Below are positions 13,043-25,137 of a DNA stretch of 64,000 nt, piece by piece. The translations under genes were made by a program, and so were the position numbers. The stretch is from Caenorhabditis elegans (lineage: Eukaryota; Nematoda; Chromadorea; Rhabditida; Rhabditidae). How positions within the stretch are numbered: the stretch's first letter is position 1; each line of letters starts with the position of its first letter. Below the pieces are notes generated by a model that worked only from the letters and a program-made list of their open reading frames with translations, ran no database searches and was not told the DNA's origin. The stretch spans positions 1,674,001-1,738,000 of the forward strand of contig NC_003281.10 in assembly GCF_000002985.6 (NCBI RefSeq), written 5' to 3'.

Positions 13043-15257
13043 CTACTAACCTCACAAAGACATCGGGCCCTTCAGCTCCCTTATGCTTCCGTTTCCTCCA
13101 GATCCTTGTAGTCTGGCCCTCCTCGCTTGTTGTCTCTGGTCGCATCGTTGTCGTCTGTTCCTGTGAAACGGGCAAGCTTTTCAATTTTTGAAGGTCAAAT
13201 GTGATCCCTGACACTTTTGCGGCTGCTTCGAAAAGTTTATAGAATTCTGATAGTTTTTCGGAGTAATGGAATCTCACACTGTTTTCAAATGCTCCAAGAT
13301 CCTTGAACATTTTTGGCAACTGATCTTCCAAAGCTTTAAGCTCTTCGGTTGATTTTCCATAGCTCTTCACCGAAGCTAACAACTCGTCAAAAGCATCCCT
13401 CTCACCCATAACATTCATCATAGATACAATTCCACGTGTCGCTTTCCCAATAACCATTAAATGTTCAGAAATATCACCAAAATCCGATAGATCATATCGC
13501 ACAAAGACTTTGAAATTTTCAGTGTTGTTGATAAACTCTTGAAGGTTCCTCAAGTTCTCTTGGATTTTTGGTAAGTGCTCTGCCAGTTTTTCCTTGCTCA
13601 GATTTGTGCTTTGAAAGTACTTAAGAGCAGTGATAATTGGCTTGATATACTTGAACTCTTTGGTTTCTCTTAAAGCTTTCATGGCGTCGATGAGTTTTTT
13701 GAAATCCGATAGAAAAGTATCAAAATTTTTGAAAAAATAAGGAGCCATTTCAATCATGTCACCTATGATGCCGAACTTCAGAGTATCTCTAAGTTTGACA
13801 ATCATGGAGTTAATTTCTTCAAAATCCAATGAATTCCGCACTTGATCCAAGTCATTTTTCTTTAAAAGCTCCACCATCCTTGCCAACTTATTCTCATTCA
13901 TCTTAAGTTCATTTGATACTTTCAAGTATTCATCGTGAAATTTGCATAGGAAAGACAACAGCTCAACAGCATATAAATTGATTGTAATGGCGTCGTAATA
14001 AACAGTTGTGAAAACATCAAGTTTATTGAAGATATGAGTTTCTTGAATATTTTCCGTAAGAGGAGTTACAAACTTTGATGAAAGAACCATATTTGTCATA
14101 TTTAATTTGAATATATCACTGACTGCATTATCACTAGATTCATTTAATAATTGAGTTCTCCAATGTAAAACTTATTTAAACCTTTTATAAAATTCAAGCC
14201 CTCATCTTTGACTACAGGATGAATAGATTCTTCCGTCAAATCATCATGAATTTTTATTAAATCAATATATCCATTGATTAATCCGACAATATGGGTTGAA
14301 TATTTGAAATTATCATGTGTCTGCCCAAAAATATTATTCAAATTTTCCGCAACCTCCTTGAAAAGCTTCAAGTTTGCAATAAGTTCTACAATTGCCGGCT
14401 CATTTTTAGACGCATTATAGAAAGGTATTGAGGCATACTCTTCAGTTACTTCAACTGATTTTTTTAGAATTGGGAAAAATTTCAAACCGTTTTCAATTTC
14501 AGGTCTTTTTGGAAGACCTTCATACATAGACAAATTGAAGGTTGACAATTTTTCGATATCCAAAGCAGTTTCATTTACATTTATCCAGTTATCATGCCCT
14601 GCATGAAGAAGTTCCACAAAGTCTGCGAATCCGAACAGAGTCCGAATAAACATGCCCAGTTGGGTCCAGTCAACACCAGAGCTTTCTAAATCTTTCAATT
14701 CTTTACGATATCCTTCCAAGCTGTGTAATGTAGCATTCAACCACTCTGCTTTCTCCGCAACAGATACCAGCTTCAACAACCGATCCGCCATAGTAAAATC
14801 ACTTGCCTTTTGTATTTTATTGATTTTTTCAATGACATTAGTCAGCGAGTCCATTTTGATATCCAAGATTTGAGAAGGCGCAATATCTCCAAAGTTAACA
14901 AGCTCCGATATAAGTTGATCAGATGGAATAGTTCCGGAATGCAGACCGTTTTGAAGATAAATTCCATTTGTAATTCGGGATATTGCAATCATTTGTTGGA
15001 CATATGGATATAGTCTAGCTGAAATTGGTTCAGGTTATTTGTTATATTTTCTGTATTGTTGTCTATTTTTGTTGCATGCAACTAATAGAGGAGATATCGG
15101 TTTGTTTTGCACTGAAAAGTCTTGCAACAAAAGGTTTTTTTTTCCAACTTTGCTAGAGCAACTAAGTGTACCTTATCACTGCAGTTATAAATATTGTGCC
15201 TCCCCTGACAACGTTGTCACTATCAGAGGTGGGCGGATATTTTTTCGGATATTTTCT

Positions 15258-15573
15258 AATAATGAATTTATCAATAAGTTTTGATGTAGTTATTCTGGAA
15301 GAAATGTATCCAAACCAAAGAGTAACTATTAAGCAACATTTTAATATGATAAAACCTAGAAAAATTCTACAAGTTTTCCTTACCGAGACCTTAAAACTTA
15401 TTAGCCGAGCAACATCGGATATCGGATAATAGACTTGCATATCGTTTATACAGAAAACTTGTAGAATTTTTCTAGGTTTTATCATATTAAAATGTTGCTT
15501 AATAGTTACTCTTTTGTTCGAATACATTTCTTCCAGAATAACTACATCAATACTTATTGATAAATTCATTAAT
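15258..15573. mobile_element. Palindromic element with about 119-base arms in copy A intron
   Basis: Bases 15260-15378 recur inverted at 15452-15571. Shared blocks are AATTTATCAATAAG, GTAGTTATTCTGGAAG and AAACCTAGAAAAATTCTAC. The spacer is about 73 bases, with no coding capacity. Size and structure fit a miniature inverted-repeat element. Confidence 0.75.
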
Positions 15574-16138
15574 GTTTGTTCATAATAGCACTATCGTAGA
15601 TTCAACGTGACGCTACTGTAATCCTACAGTTCCAAAACTTAAATGTCTTCATTTTATGCACCTTGGAACTACTTGATCTTTTGTAGCCTTACTGCACAAC
15701 TACTGTAGTTTAACCGAGATGCACTGAGACATTATGTGAGTTTATGAGGGTTTTTTGTGTTTTTGAGTGAGTTTATGAGAGTTTAGTTGTGAGTTTATGA
15801 GACATTTTGAGACATTATGAGACATTATGTACACATTACTTGTTAACAACCTCCACCAGTGTCGGCTGCTCGGCTTACTTACAATCTTTAGCTCGTGGTG
15901 ATAAGCGGTCATGACTCTCGTTGGCTCCCACAATACCAATAAATATCAGAATATATCCAATTGATTTATAAATAGCTGCTGAAAATAAATATAATCCTGC
16001 AAACTTCGAAAAAAAAAACTCACCCATTGCGAAATAGTTATAAACTTGAGCAATGAGGCATTTGCAAATTTGATGAGCAAAATCGAGCACGTAAATTTGA
16101 AATTTTTAAATTTTTAAATGTCACGTTTCATTCTTGGC

Positions 16139-16525
16139 AAGCAGGGGTGGGCGGCAAACAAATTTTTCCGGCAAATCGGCATTTGCCGGAATTGAAAATA
16201 TTCGGCAAAACGATAAATCGGCAATTTTCCGATTTGCCGGAACTTTTCGGCAAATTGTGGTTTTGCACTTTTTTTTTTTTTGGAAGTTTCAGAATTTCAA
16301 TTTTAAATGGCAAAATTGAACGCATCCTATAAAGTTTCCAACGTCTATTTTTAAACATAAGCATATTCTATGAAGATATGTAGAAAAAACGGGAAAAATT
16401 CAAAAATGCGCAGTTTTAAGTGTTTTCCGTCTTATAAAAAAACCCTTTAAATGTTCCCGGCAAATCGGAAAACCGGTAATTTGCCAATTTGCCGAACGGC
16501 AATTGCCGCCCACGCCTGCTATAAA
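16139..16525. mobile_element. Inverted-repeat element with GGCAAATCGGCA ends
   Basis: The left end reads AGCAGGGGTGGGCGGCAA. The right end reads TTGCCGCCCACGCCTGCT, its near complement. The inside is rich in TTTGCCGG and CGGCAAAT. No transposase is present, so it is non-autonomous if mobile. Confidence 0.7.
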
Positions 16526-16633
16526 GTAACAGTTCACGAGGAAATAATAGAAGCTTTCGAAGTTTTCAAAGATATAAAAATTATAAAAATTATATAAATC
16601 ATAATAATTGCAAAACATTATTAAAACTATTGA

Positions 16634-17095
16634 CCAGGGGTGTGCGGCAAATCTCAAAATTTGCCGAGCTCGGCAAATTCGGCAAATTTGCCGTGCTTAA
16701 CAAACTCGGAAAAATTTGATATTTTTTATGTTTTTTGGAGCACCAAAACTACTGAATTCTTAACACACATCTGGTTTCTGAATAAGTTCCGCGTAGTATG
16801 TCTGTTTAAGCATCAAAATAGCTCAATTTTGTGTCATTTTACTAATTTTTTGGCTAAAAAATCAATAGTTTTAGTCAAAATTGTACTGTCAAATTTTTGA
16901 CGTGTGCGGCAAATTTCGAAATTTGCCGAGCTCGGCAAATTCGGCAAATCTACTTTTTTGAAATTTGCCGTGCTCGGCAAACGGCAAATTCGGCAAATTC
17001 GGCAAATTTGCCGAGCTCGGCAAACGGCAAATTCGCCGAGCTCGGCAAACGGCAAATTCGGCAAATTCGGCAAATTTGCCGCACACCCCTGCTAT
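16634..17095. mobile_element. Inverted-repeat element with CGGCAAATTTGCCG core repeats
   Basis: The left end is AGGGGTGTGCGGCAAAT and the right end ATTTGCCGCACACCCCT. Blocks 16650-16690 and 16905-17085 are mostly CGGCAAATT and TTTGCCGAGCTCGGCAAA, giving many nested hairpins. Open frames here in every direction are translations of the repeat. Confidence 0.75.
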
Positions 17096-18140
17096 TGGCA
17101 TTATAACAATTGGTAAACTGAATTGGCAAAAAATAAGTTTGTCCGTCGCTATACACAATTGTCGACCCGAGTGCACACGGTTCGTGTTTATTACAGCTAG
17201 CTGGCTAGGTGCACACAGACACACCGACAATATCGATTCATCTCACAGCCATACGCAAGAATAACTCAAGAATAACTAAATGTGCTTTTTTTCTCTGTTA
17301 GATGTATATTCACGTCATTTTCGTTTTTTTTTTCAACCTTAATGCCTTTCAAACTATTCAACCAGGGGTAGGGGCAATAAATGATTTTTTTCCGGCAAAT
17401 CGGCAAATTGCCGGAATTTAAAACTTCCAAAAACCGGCAATTCGGCCAACAGGTAAACTGTCGATTTGCCGACAATTTTTGGCAAATTGAGAAAAAATTT
17501 GCCCGATTGAACGATTTGGAAAGTTTTCAGCAAAAATTAGTTTTAGTTCAACTCTCAAACTTTTTCACAATTTTTTCCCTTTTTCTGTCCCTTTCGGCCC
17601 TGTTTATGGGATTTTTAACCCAACTTCGGAATTTCCCATGTTTCCAGATTTTTTGTCCTTTTTTCCTTCTTTTTTTTCTGGGTTTTTAGGAATTTGCTGG
17701 GAGTTTCTCTTTTTCTCTTTATTCTCACCTCACCCCTGCCCGAAACTTCTCGAAAAAGTTCTGAAAACATTGGACATTTTTTTAATAACTTGAAAATAGT
17801 TCCGCCAATTTTTGAAACCGTTTTGGAACTATTAAAATTTCGTGGAAGTTCTGGAATTTGTCCTGAAAAATTCTGGAAATTTTAAAAAATACTTTGGCAA
17901 AGATTTCGAATTTTCTGTAAATTTTCTGGAATTTTTCGGAATCTCTCAAAAATTGAACAAATTTTTGAAACTTTTGAAATTTGAATTTTGTAAAATTCAA
18001 TAAAGTGGTCTAACATAATCCAAGGCTATTGTAAAAACGTTTTGAGAATGATCAATCTTTATTTGCATTACAGGATACTATATGTTTTAGGGTACAATAG
18101 GAACATGGGTTTTGCAGATCAAAGCTTTTTGCACGAACTT
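17096..18140. other. Intergenic stretch with one degenerate GGCAAATCGG half-element
   Basis: The block 17363-17480 (ACCAGGGGTAGGGGCAATAA followed by CGGCAAATCGG and TTTGCCG) looks like a third, broken member of the neighbouring element family. The rest (17490-18040) is T-rich with CTGAAAA and TGGAATTTT repeats. No gene was supported. Confidence 0.5.
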
Positions 18141-21106
18141 TTAAAAAATCACACGAGAAGCCCAACTTACAACGTTGGACCGAAATCGCACCGGCCTGCA
18201 TTCCAAAAACCTCACGACGGCTTCTCGGTAGGGCGTGATGAAGTAGATTTGAACAATAGGGTCAAAAAGGCAGGAACCTGTGCCATTTAGGGTGATAAGG
18301 AATTGACGGCCTGAAATAAAGAATTTGACGGCCTGAAAATCAGCAAACTTCCCTTACCAGAAATTTGAATCGCTAGAAACAAGAAAACCATTGGCACATA
18401 TGTGAGCAATGGAAGGTAAATTTGAAAGTTCAATCCCCGAATCAACTTCCGAAACATGTCCCTAGTAGTCTCCGATGTATTCGGAGACATGTGAGGCGTC
18501 AGAAGCTTCATCGCCTGATACTTCCAGTAACTACCAATTATTGGGAAGTACGACATAGCAATAAGTGTAACAATCGCCGACCTGTCAAGGAAGACTTTTT
18601 GAGCCTGACTGTACCCTCCGAAATTCAGATAGGGAGTATAATCTAGATCCGGGTGAAGGGTCCGAGTTTCATTGTGAACTGCCAGATGGTCCGGGGAAGG
18701 GATGAACTTTATGGCCTGTAAAATTTCTATGCCTTAAAAAAAAGGCTATCAATGCTTACCAAATACACCAGGGGAACTAGGTAATGCCAGAAAAATAGGA
18801 GGTTCCTCCGTTTGATCATCTTCGGGTCGAAGGATTTAAGGCATATGGTGCGGTAGTAGAGCGTGTGGAGATTGATCAAACCCATGGTTATTCCACAAGT
18901 CTGTAATTTTTCCAATTGATTCTCGAAGTTTCTTCTTATTGCCAGCCCCTTCAATTAAGAAAGATTTTGAAGCACAGGCCGTTTTCTGGCACTTAGAATG
19001 GGTACTGCAAGCTGGAAAGCCTGTTGTGAAGCTAGCAGTGCTTTTGCGGAGCACATAAAAATCTCTGCCATTTGGTGGGACTAATGTGACTTCACAAGTT
19101 TATTTTGAGTCTAATGGAGGTCTTGAAGTTTAGGCAATCAATAAATTTTTCAGAAAAATCGATTTTTTTTTTGAAATTTCAGACAAAAAATTGATAAAAT
19201 TGCGTATTTTTTTGGAATTTATGGGAAATTTGGAAAAATTATAGATTTTCAGCATATTTTTCGATTGTTTTGACTAAAAATGCGGATTTCCAGAGAAAAT
19301 AAAAAAAATTTTTTCGAAAATCTGAGCTTTTTGAGTACAAAAAATAGAAAAAACCAAAAAAACATTTTTTTCAAAAAATACGGAAAATTTTTAGGAAACC
19401 CCGATTTTTTTTTTCAAAAAAAAATTTATCGATTTGTTCCACTAAAATTGTCGATTTTTTTCAGTTTTTTGAGGAAATTTGGAAACTTTTCTCATTTTCC
19501 TGAATATTCAGACATTTTCGGTCAAAATTCCAAATTTTTCGATTTTTCGGCAAAAAAAATTGACCAAAATTCAATTTTTCCAATTTTTTGGCTAATAAAT
19601 TGGTTAAAAGCCAAAATTTCCGATTGCTTCTAAACCGCTTATAAAATGTTCTAAAAAGCTGTAAAAATTCTCTAAAAATTCTTAACAAACTCAAATAAAA
19701 TGCTAAAAAAGCTCTAAGATTGCCTTAAAATGCTATAAAAATGCTTTAAAAATGCTCAATAAATGACCACTTAACGCTCTAAAAATGCTCTAAAAATTCT
19801 CCGAAAATGCTTAGTAAATGTTTAAAAACTGCTCTAAAAGTGCTCTAAAAATTTTTTTTTTGCTCAGAAAATTTTCTAAAATTCTTAATAAATACTCAAT
19901 AAATGATCAATAAATACTCTAAAGACACTCTAAGAATGCTCTGTAATTGCTCAAAAATGCTATGAAAATTCTATAAATATTCTTAATAAATGCTCTAAAA
20001 AGGCTCAATAAATGTTCTGACAAGCTCTAAAAAAAGCTTTAAAATGCCATAAAAATAGCTCATAAAATGCTCTGAACATGCTCTAAAAAGCTATAAAAAT
20101 TCCCTGAAAATTCCTAGTAAATGCTAAATAAATGTTTTTAAAATTCTTTGAAATGCTCAATAAATGATCTAAAAATGCTCTAAAAATGCTCTAAAAATGC
20201 TCTAAAATGCTCAATAACTGCTCAGAAAATTCTCTAAAAAGCTCTAAAAAATCTTAAAAATGTCATAAAAATAGCTCAATAAATGCTTTAAAATGCTTAA
20301 TAAATGCTCTAAACATGCTCTAAAGACACTCTAAGAATGCTTTGTAATTGCTCAAAAATGCTTTAAAAATGCGAAAAAAATTCAATGGATGATCTAAAAA
20401 TGCTCTAAAAATGCTCGGTGGCTACCACGTGTCGATAGGAAGCTCATGGAGCATTTGCCGGCAGAAATTCCAGCCTATCAAGCTACTCACACTCCAAAGA
20501 CTATAGCAAGTCGCACAAAACGTCGGCCCAATATATTTATAAAATCCATCACAAAGCAGACCCATTGAATGCTCATTATCGATATTCCTAAATTATTCAT
20601 CTCAGGTAAAATTAAATTATCTTAAAGGTGGAGTACCGAAATTTAAGACTTTGCTTTTTTGGACCCAAAATGGTCTAAAACTAACAAATTTCGTAATGAG
20701 ACGCTCAAAAAAAATTTTCAAAAAAAAGTTATGACAGCTCAAAGTTTTTGGAAAAAAATTGTCCATTTTTAGCTAAAATCTCAAATTTTGGCAGCTTTCC
20801 GGTAACTTTGAGCGGCCATAATTTTTTTTTTGAAAAATTTCCAGAACGTCTTATTTTGAAATTTGGTAGTTTTGGACCATTTTAGGTCTAAGGTACTCCA
20901 CATTTCCCCAACCTGGTCTGTGTGGCAAACGCCAAAACAACCGAAATCAGAGTCGCTGTATTCGACGCGTAAAGAAAAAATCTCATAGTTTTCAAAATAC
21001 TTGTGGTGAACTTGTAGATTAGAATGTACAAGGTGATGAATAGGCATAGGCAGGTTAGGGAGAACATTGGCCAGTAAAAGCGGAAGAAGTATTGAAGGAA
21101 ATCCAT
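18141..21106 (-). CDS. Seven-transmembrane chemoreceptor (srd/str superfamily type)
   Basis: Five minus-strand exons with consistent phases: 20913-21106, 20491-20587, 18760-18900, 18358-18715 and 18141-18310. They total 319 residues, close to the usual length of nematode serpentine receptors. Hydrophobic segments can be seen starting at MDFLQYFFRFYWPMFSLTCL, in CGITMGLINLHTLYYRTICL, in NLLFFWHYLVPLVYL, in the fourth exon (AIVTLIAMSYFPIIGSYW and IYLPLLTYVPMVFLFLAI) and finally in GSCLFDPIVQIYFITPYR. The FITPYR ending and a basic stretch before TM6 are usual in these receptors. FYKYIGPTFCATCYSLW suggests the srd branch, but this is judgement only. The role is likely chemosensory. The third intron is 1.6 kb and filled with ATGCTCTAAAA repeats. 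The acceptor before the last exon is duplicated 22 bases apart. The last exon may instead splice at a GTAAGT near its end. Confidence 0.72.
19625..20420. repeat. ATGCTCTAAAA degenerate tandem array in receptor intron
   Basis: Dozens of imperfect AAATGCTCTAAAA, GCTCAATAAATG and TTCTTAATAAATG units fill the large intron of the chemoreceptor. The unit is about 11-13 bases with no fixed register. Confidence 0.8.
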
Positions 21107-21219
21107 TTGGAAATTGAGAAAAATGGAGATGTCTAGATATTCGAAATATACGGAAGTGTGTAATTTGTGGGTGAGTGAGAATAAAAGGTGAGTAAGAAAA
21201 TGTCAAAAAATGTCGTCGG

Positions 21220-22068
21220 CATTTGAAATTTTTCGTTCTCTATTTCAGCGTACAAAAAGCGGTCTGACCAATTTCTTAATAAATTTTATGTTTGATGCAG
21301 CATCGTGTTTCAAGTGCACTTTTTGCGGGTAGCTGATGTGGTAAAAAAAAGCTCTAAAAATGATCTAAAAATGCTCTAAAAATGATCTAAAAATGCTTTA
21401 AAATGCTCAATAAATTCTCAATAAATGCTCCAAAATGCTCTAAAAATGCACTAAAAATGCTCAGCTCTGAAGTTTCTTTAAAAATGCTATTAAATGCTCT
21501 AAAACAGCTCTAAAAAAGCTCTAAAAATGATCTAAAAATGCTTTAAAATGCTCAATAATTTCTCAATAAATTCTCTAAAATGCTCTAAAAATGCACTAAA
21601 AATGCTCAGCTCTGAAGTTTCTTTAAAAATGCTATTAAATGCTCTAAAACAGCTCTAAAAAAGCTCTAAAAATGATCTAAAAATGCTTTAAAATGCTCAA
21701 TAAATTCTCAATAAATTCTCTAAAATGCTCTAAAAATGCACTAAAAATGCTCAGCTCTGAAGTTTCTTTAAAAATGCTATTAAATGCTCTAAAACAGCTC
21801 TAAAAAAGCTCAATAAGTGTTAAATAAATAATAAATGCGCAATTTACAGCTTACTCTAAGAGATTATTTGGGAGCTAATGAAGCTTATTTTGCATAGGCC
21901 GTCCTCTGAAACGTTTCAATATCAAAAATGTCGCTAGAATGTCGGCATTTGAAAATGTTCGTTCTCTATTTCAGCGTACAAAAATCGTTCCGACCAATTT
22001 CTTAATAAATGTTATGCATAGTCTGAAGCACCATGTTTAAAGTGCACCTTTGCGGGTAGATGATTATG
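21220..22068. repeat. Duplicated flanks of the 145-base array
   Basis: Segment 21220-21335 (with GTTCTCTATTTCAGCGTAC and GACCAATTTCTTAATAAAT) recurs in direct orientation at 21940-22065. The two lie on either side of the 145-base tandem array. They differ by scattered substitutions, so the flank duplication is older than the array amplification. Confidence 0.75.
21340..21835. repeat. 145-base higher-order tandem repeat of ATGCTCTAAAA units
   Basis: The marker CAGCTCTGAAGTTTCTTTA ends at 21480, 21625 and 21770, giving an exact 145-base period. Copies are nearly identical over the full unit (for example AATGCACTAAAAATGCTC before each marker). This is a recently amplified unit inside the older short-repeat family. 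Confidence 0.85.
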
Positions 22069-22091
22069 GCCAGATGTTAGGTTTTTGAAAA

Positions 22092-22330
22092 GTATTGGCT
22101 TATTCGTTGAAGAATTTTGTGCTAATCAATGGGAATTTGTAGTTCAGAGGTGTTAAACTACTAGAATTTTTTTGTATTTATGTGATATTTTCATGCAAAA
22201 TAAAAGATTAAAAATTGATTAGTTTTATTTCGAAAAAGTTAGCACAAAGGAGAAATCTACAAAGTTTTGTCACCTCATGACTTTTTTCTTTTTGGTTGTT
22301 ATATTCAAAAATTCAATTAGGCTAATTGGA
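22092..22330 (+). pseudogene. Displaced 3' end of an FTH gene with its 3' flank
   Basis: Bases 22092-22156 read in frame as IGLFVEEFCANQWEFVVQRC and stop. This is identical to the C-terminus of the F-box/FTH gene at 29547-31486, but on the opposite strand. Homology continues through the 3' flank (AATTCTAGTAGTTT complement, AGTCATGAGGTGAC complement, GCCTAATTG complement) to about 22330. No upstream FTH exon is present, so it cannot encode a protein. Confidence 0.85.
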
Positions 22331-23262
22331 AAAAAATCATGTATGCTGAATTCAATAAAACTAGGTTTAATCCATCAAAATCTATTAAAAAGTGGCAAAA
22401 ATTGGCAATTTATGGAAAAAATCACAATTTTAAAACTCCTTTAAAATGGGCATTTATGGCCAGATGTTAGGTTTTTGAACCACAAGCTCCGGTCAGTAGA
22501 GGCAATGTTTCTAAATAGTACCAATTTTGCAAAAAAAATTTGAATTCCCGCGCAAAAGAGACTGAAACTTTTAATTTTTTTTTGCGTTTGCTGGCTAAAT
22601 TTAATTTTTTGTTTTTTTTTTATATTTAACTTAAAAAGCACTGTTTGCCAATTTTTCAAACAGTTTTTTTTTCAAGAATTATGCGGGAATTTTGAAATTG
22701 GCTTTAAAAACATGTATTTCAATAAATTTTGCGACATTTCGCGTCTCTACTTGAATAACCCCATAAAATCGATTTATTTATAATTTTTGTGGAAAAAGTG
22801 TTATAAAATTTTTTAAAACTTTACAAAAATTCACATTCTTTGCATTTTTTTTGCACAATATCTGACTTGAAATGAACTTTTTTGGAGATGTGCTTCCGGG
22901 GACTTGTATCCGGCCGAAATTTTTTAAAAGATATTTTGTAAAATTGACAGAAAAAATCATTTTTAAAAAATGCACAAAAATCACAAACTTTTAACAGTTA
23001 CATATATTTGGTTATTACGGTACATTTTTAATAAGAAATTGGAAAATAGAAATTAGATCCAAAGCAAATTGTAAGGATAAGGACAGAAATCACAATTCCA
23101 TGTAAAAACTGACAGCTTGGTAAAAAAATTTTCATTCATAATAACAAATTATATTTAAAAGTGGTGTTTATTGCTTTCTTAGACTTGAAATTGTCTGTAA
23201 ACATCGAATTTCATTATGAAATTTCTTTAAAACTCAAAAAATGACCAAAAATCAACTGAAAT
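22331..23262. other. Intergenic stretch partly copied from the 28.6-29.4 kb tandem repeat
   Basis: The part near 22370-22470 (GGTTTAATCCATCAAAA, AAGTGGCAAAAATTGGCAATT, TTTAAAATGGGCA) is inverted relative to the repeat unit at 28.6-29.4 kb. The rest is AT-rich with no gene seen. Confidence 0.5.
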
Positions 23263-23545
23263 TTGAAATTTGACCAACAGTTATTTGAAAAAGGTTACCA
23301 AATTTTACCAAAAAGTTACCAAATTTTACCAAAAAAATTCAAAATTTTACAAAAGATTACCAAATTTTACCAAAAAAGTTACCAAATTTCACTAAAAAAT
23401 TACCACATTTTACAAAAAAGTTACCAAATTTTACCAAAAAATTTCAAAATTTTACAAAAAATTACCAAATTTTACCAAAAAAGTTACCAAATTTCACTAA
23501 AAAATTACCAAATTTCACCAAAAAAGTTACCAAATTTCAACAAAT
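23263..23545. repeat. TTACCAAATTTTACCAAAAA tandem repeat
   Basis: About fifteen copies of TTACCAAATTT(T/C)AC(C/T)AAAAAA in direct order, roughly 22 bases per unit, with a longer period of about 120 bases. The long open frame over it is an artefact of the low-complexity unit. Confidence 0.8.
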
Positions 23546-23738
23546 CTGGTCACCATCGACCTCAAATGTACCTATAATGCGTTTAAAATACAAGAAAATC
23601 AGCTCGTATCCCCAAAATTAGACGGAGATTTCAGAAAATTTCGTTTCCGCTTGACAAGTCGGTGTCGTAACTGTTTTTGAAAAGTTTTCAAAAAAATTTT
23701 TCAGACAATTTCGCGGATAATAAATCAATACAAATGTA

Positions 23739-24920
23739 TTAAACTGCAATTCTCTCGATCTCAATGCACCATCTCTCACTCCTGCCGTAACAATTACAGG
23801 TGATTTTAAAATTCTGATAGCTGAGCTTATACACGTCCTCTCCAGAGTACTCGGGCTGGAACACTTTTGCGAATTCAACGGGATCCGAGCAGTTTTCATC
23901 GAAATTCATTGCACAATAGTTGAAAGTATCGCGTTTTAGAAGATCCTGGAAGTTTATTTATTTATTTATTTTAGAACATTATTTCCACCTATGATCTACT
24001 AACTTACGTCTCTACACTTGATTGCATCCTCCTTTAAAAGCTTGTCAACTTTAATTTTAAACCTCTTGAAATGGAAAAATTGATTGATCGAAGTTTTCGT
24101 AGTGTCAAAAGCATAAGATTCCATGTAAAAGTCTCGAGATTTCTGGAATTGCTCCAACTGGAACAGATCTTCAATCCCATCCCCTTCTGTGGGATGGTTT
24201 AGGATCACTCTTTCCAGGAAATTTGCAGCAAAGTATTGAAGAATTTCAACTATCTCCTCGAAGTACAGACGAACCAGCTTCAACTCCTTAACTCTTAAGC
24301 TTCCTGGCAGGTATCTAAATAGAAATGCTCCAAGTAGCTGCTCCTCGTAGAAAGGGTCATCTTCCAGGCATAAGAAGTTCATGGGATGCTTTAGAAAGAT
24401 GTATAGATCATTGAATGCAACCTCTTCAAAATTTGAGTTTTGGAGCAATTTCTTCTGATTCCGGCAGGTTATCCGGCAATCTTCATTCAGGCCTTTGTAT
24501 AGGATATCAAGTCCGTTTAAGCTAATTGTCAGCCGTTTGGTGCTGCAGATTTTGAAGCAGATGTACTCGAAATGGATCCCGATGTTGTCGACAGCGGCGC
24601 GGAGGCTTTTGGAGACTTTTCGAGTTGATAGTCTGAAAACTGAATTTTGTCGGGGTACTGTAAGAGTACTGTGGTAGTATAGTAGGGAAACTGTAGGAGT
24701 ACTGAAGGATTAATGCAGGGGTACTGTAGTAGTATTGTAAGATTGCTGTAGGGGATAATGTAGGATCACTGTAGGGGTACTGTAGGGGATACTGTAGAAG
24801 TTACTGTAGTAAAGGATTCTTGTATTTCTCAACTCACCTGTCAAATGGCGACAGTTTGTTCAGAATTTTCGTGACGATCTCCAATGGAATAGTGTTAATT
24901 GTGAGAGCTTTTGATGTCAT
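23739..24920 (-). CDS. F-box / FTH-domain protein (fbxa type)
   Basis: Three minus-strand exons: 24838-24920, 24008-24632 and 23739-23945. All phases agree (2, then 0), giving 304 residues. The first exon encodes a short F-box (IPLEIVTKILNKLSPFDR), which recruits SKP1 in SCF ubiquitin ligases. The second begins LSTRKVSKSLRAAVD and continues into the FTH region (about residues 100-280), the putative substrate-binding part, with FFHFKRFKIKVDKLL before the last intron. The final exon encodes DLLKRDTFNYCAMNF and VFQPEYSGEDVYKL. Exon plan and boundaries match the two other FTH genes in this window. It is probably an adaptor for targeted protein degradation. The family is highly expanded in Caenorhabditis, so no individual symbol is given. 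Confidence 0.82.
24655..24830. repeat. ACTGTAGGGGTACTGTAG repeats in F-box gene intron
   Basis: Imperfect ACTGTAGGAGTACTG or ACTGTAGGGGTACTG units fill the first intron between 24632 and 24838. They resemble the CTACAGTAACCC motif common elsewhere in the window. Confidence 0.7.
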
Positions 24921-25137
24921 TTTCCGAATAAAAATTGGTTTTTTTGAATTAAATGGTGAATAGCTTATCAAGAAATACGGAATATTGAAGAAAAAAAAAC
25001 GAATTATCACATCATTTTCCGTTGCTTTCTTTCTCTAAACCTCTAAAGTTCACTGATAAGAAAATGTCAAGCATTGTGAAATTTTGACACAGGTGTACAG
25101 GTGTATGTTTTTCAAAACCTTTGATATTTCCGTGTAG

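Larger units (their letters stand above)
9630..16027 (-). pseudogene. WSN-domain receptor tyrosine-phosphatase homologue, copy A (probably decayed)
   Basis: Minus-strand exons: 16024-16027, 15883-15978, 13051-15018, 12492-12676, 12245-12449, 10896-11276, 10680-10841, 10479-10630 and 9630-9815. A 4-base exon (ATGG) joins a signal-peptide exon (MAAIYKSIGYILIFIG). Next come a WSN-like segment (RITNGIYLQNGL), a helical ectodomain, one membrane span (VVLGLIYLLIAFILFAILL), a phosphatase-like domain (DFFHANRIKCPNGLQLILTQSPL) and an acidic/basic tail. Three lesions are visible. The reading frame slips near 14145; only a weak 38-base intron could rescue it. The active-site loop reads VIVHGISRS, with the Cys and two neighbours missing. 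The exon 10680-10841 is one base out of phase at a T6 run. The same exon plan is seen in copies B and C. A curated model may hide these lesions with extra introns. Confidence 0.7.

Noticed and set aside
16834..17264. Overlapping frames with FAELGKF and CRARQI repeats on both strands
   Set aside because: Translations of CGGCAAATTTGCCG element repeats; no splice or homology support.
18836..19054. Ser/Cys-rich minus-strand frame within the chemoreceptor intron
   Set aside because: It is out of frame with the receptor and has no splice sites that keep phase with neighbouring exons.
23263..23577. 104-codon frame rich in KITKFYQKSYQ
   Set aside because: Product of the TTACCAAATTTTACC tandem repeat.
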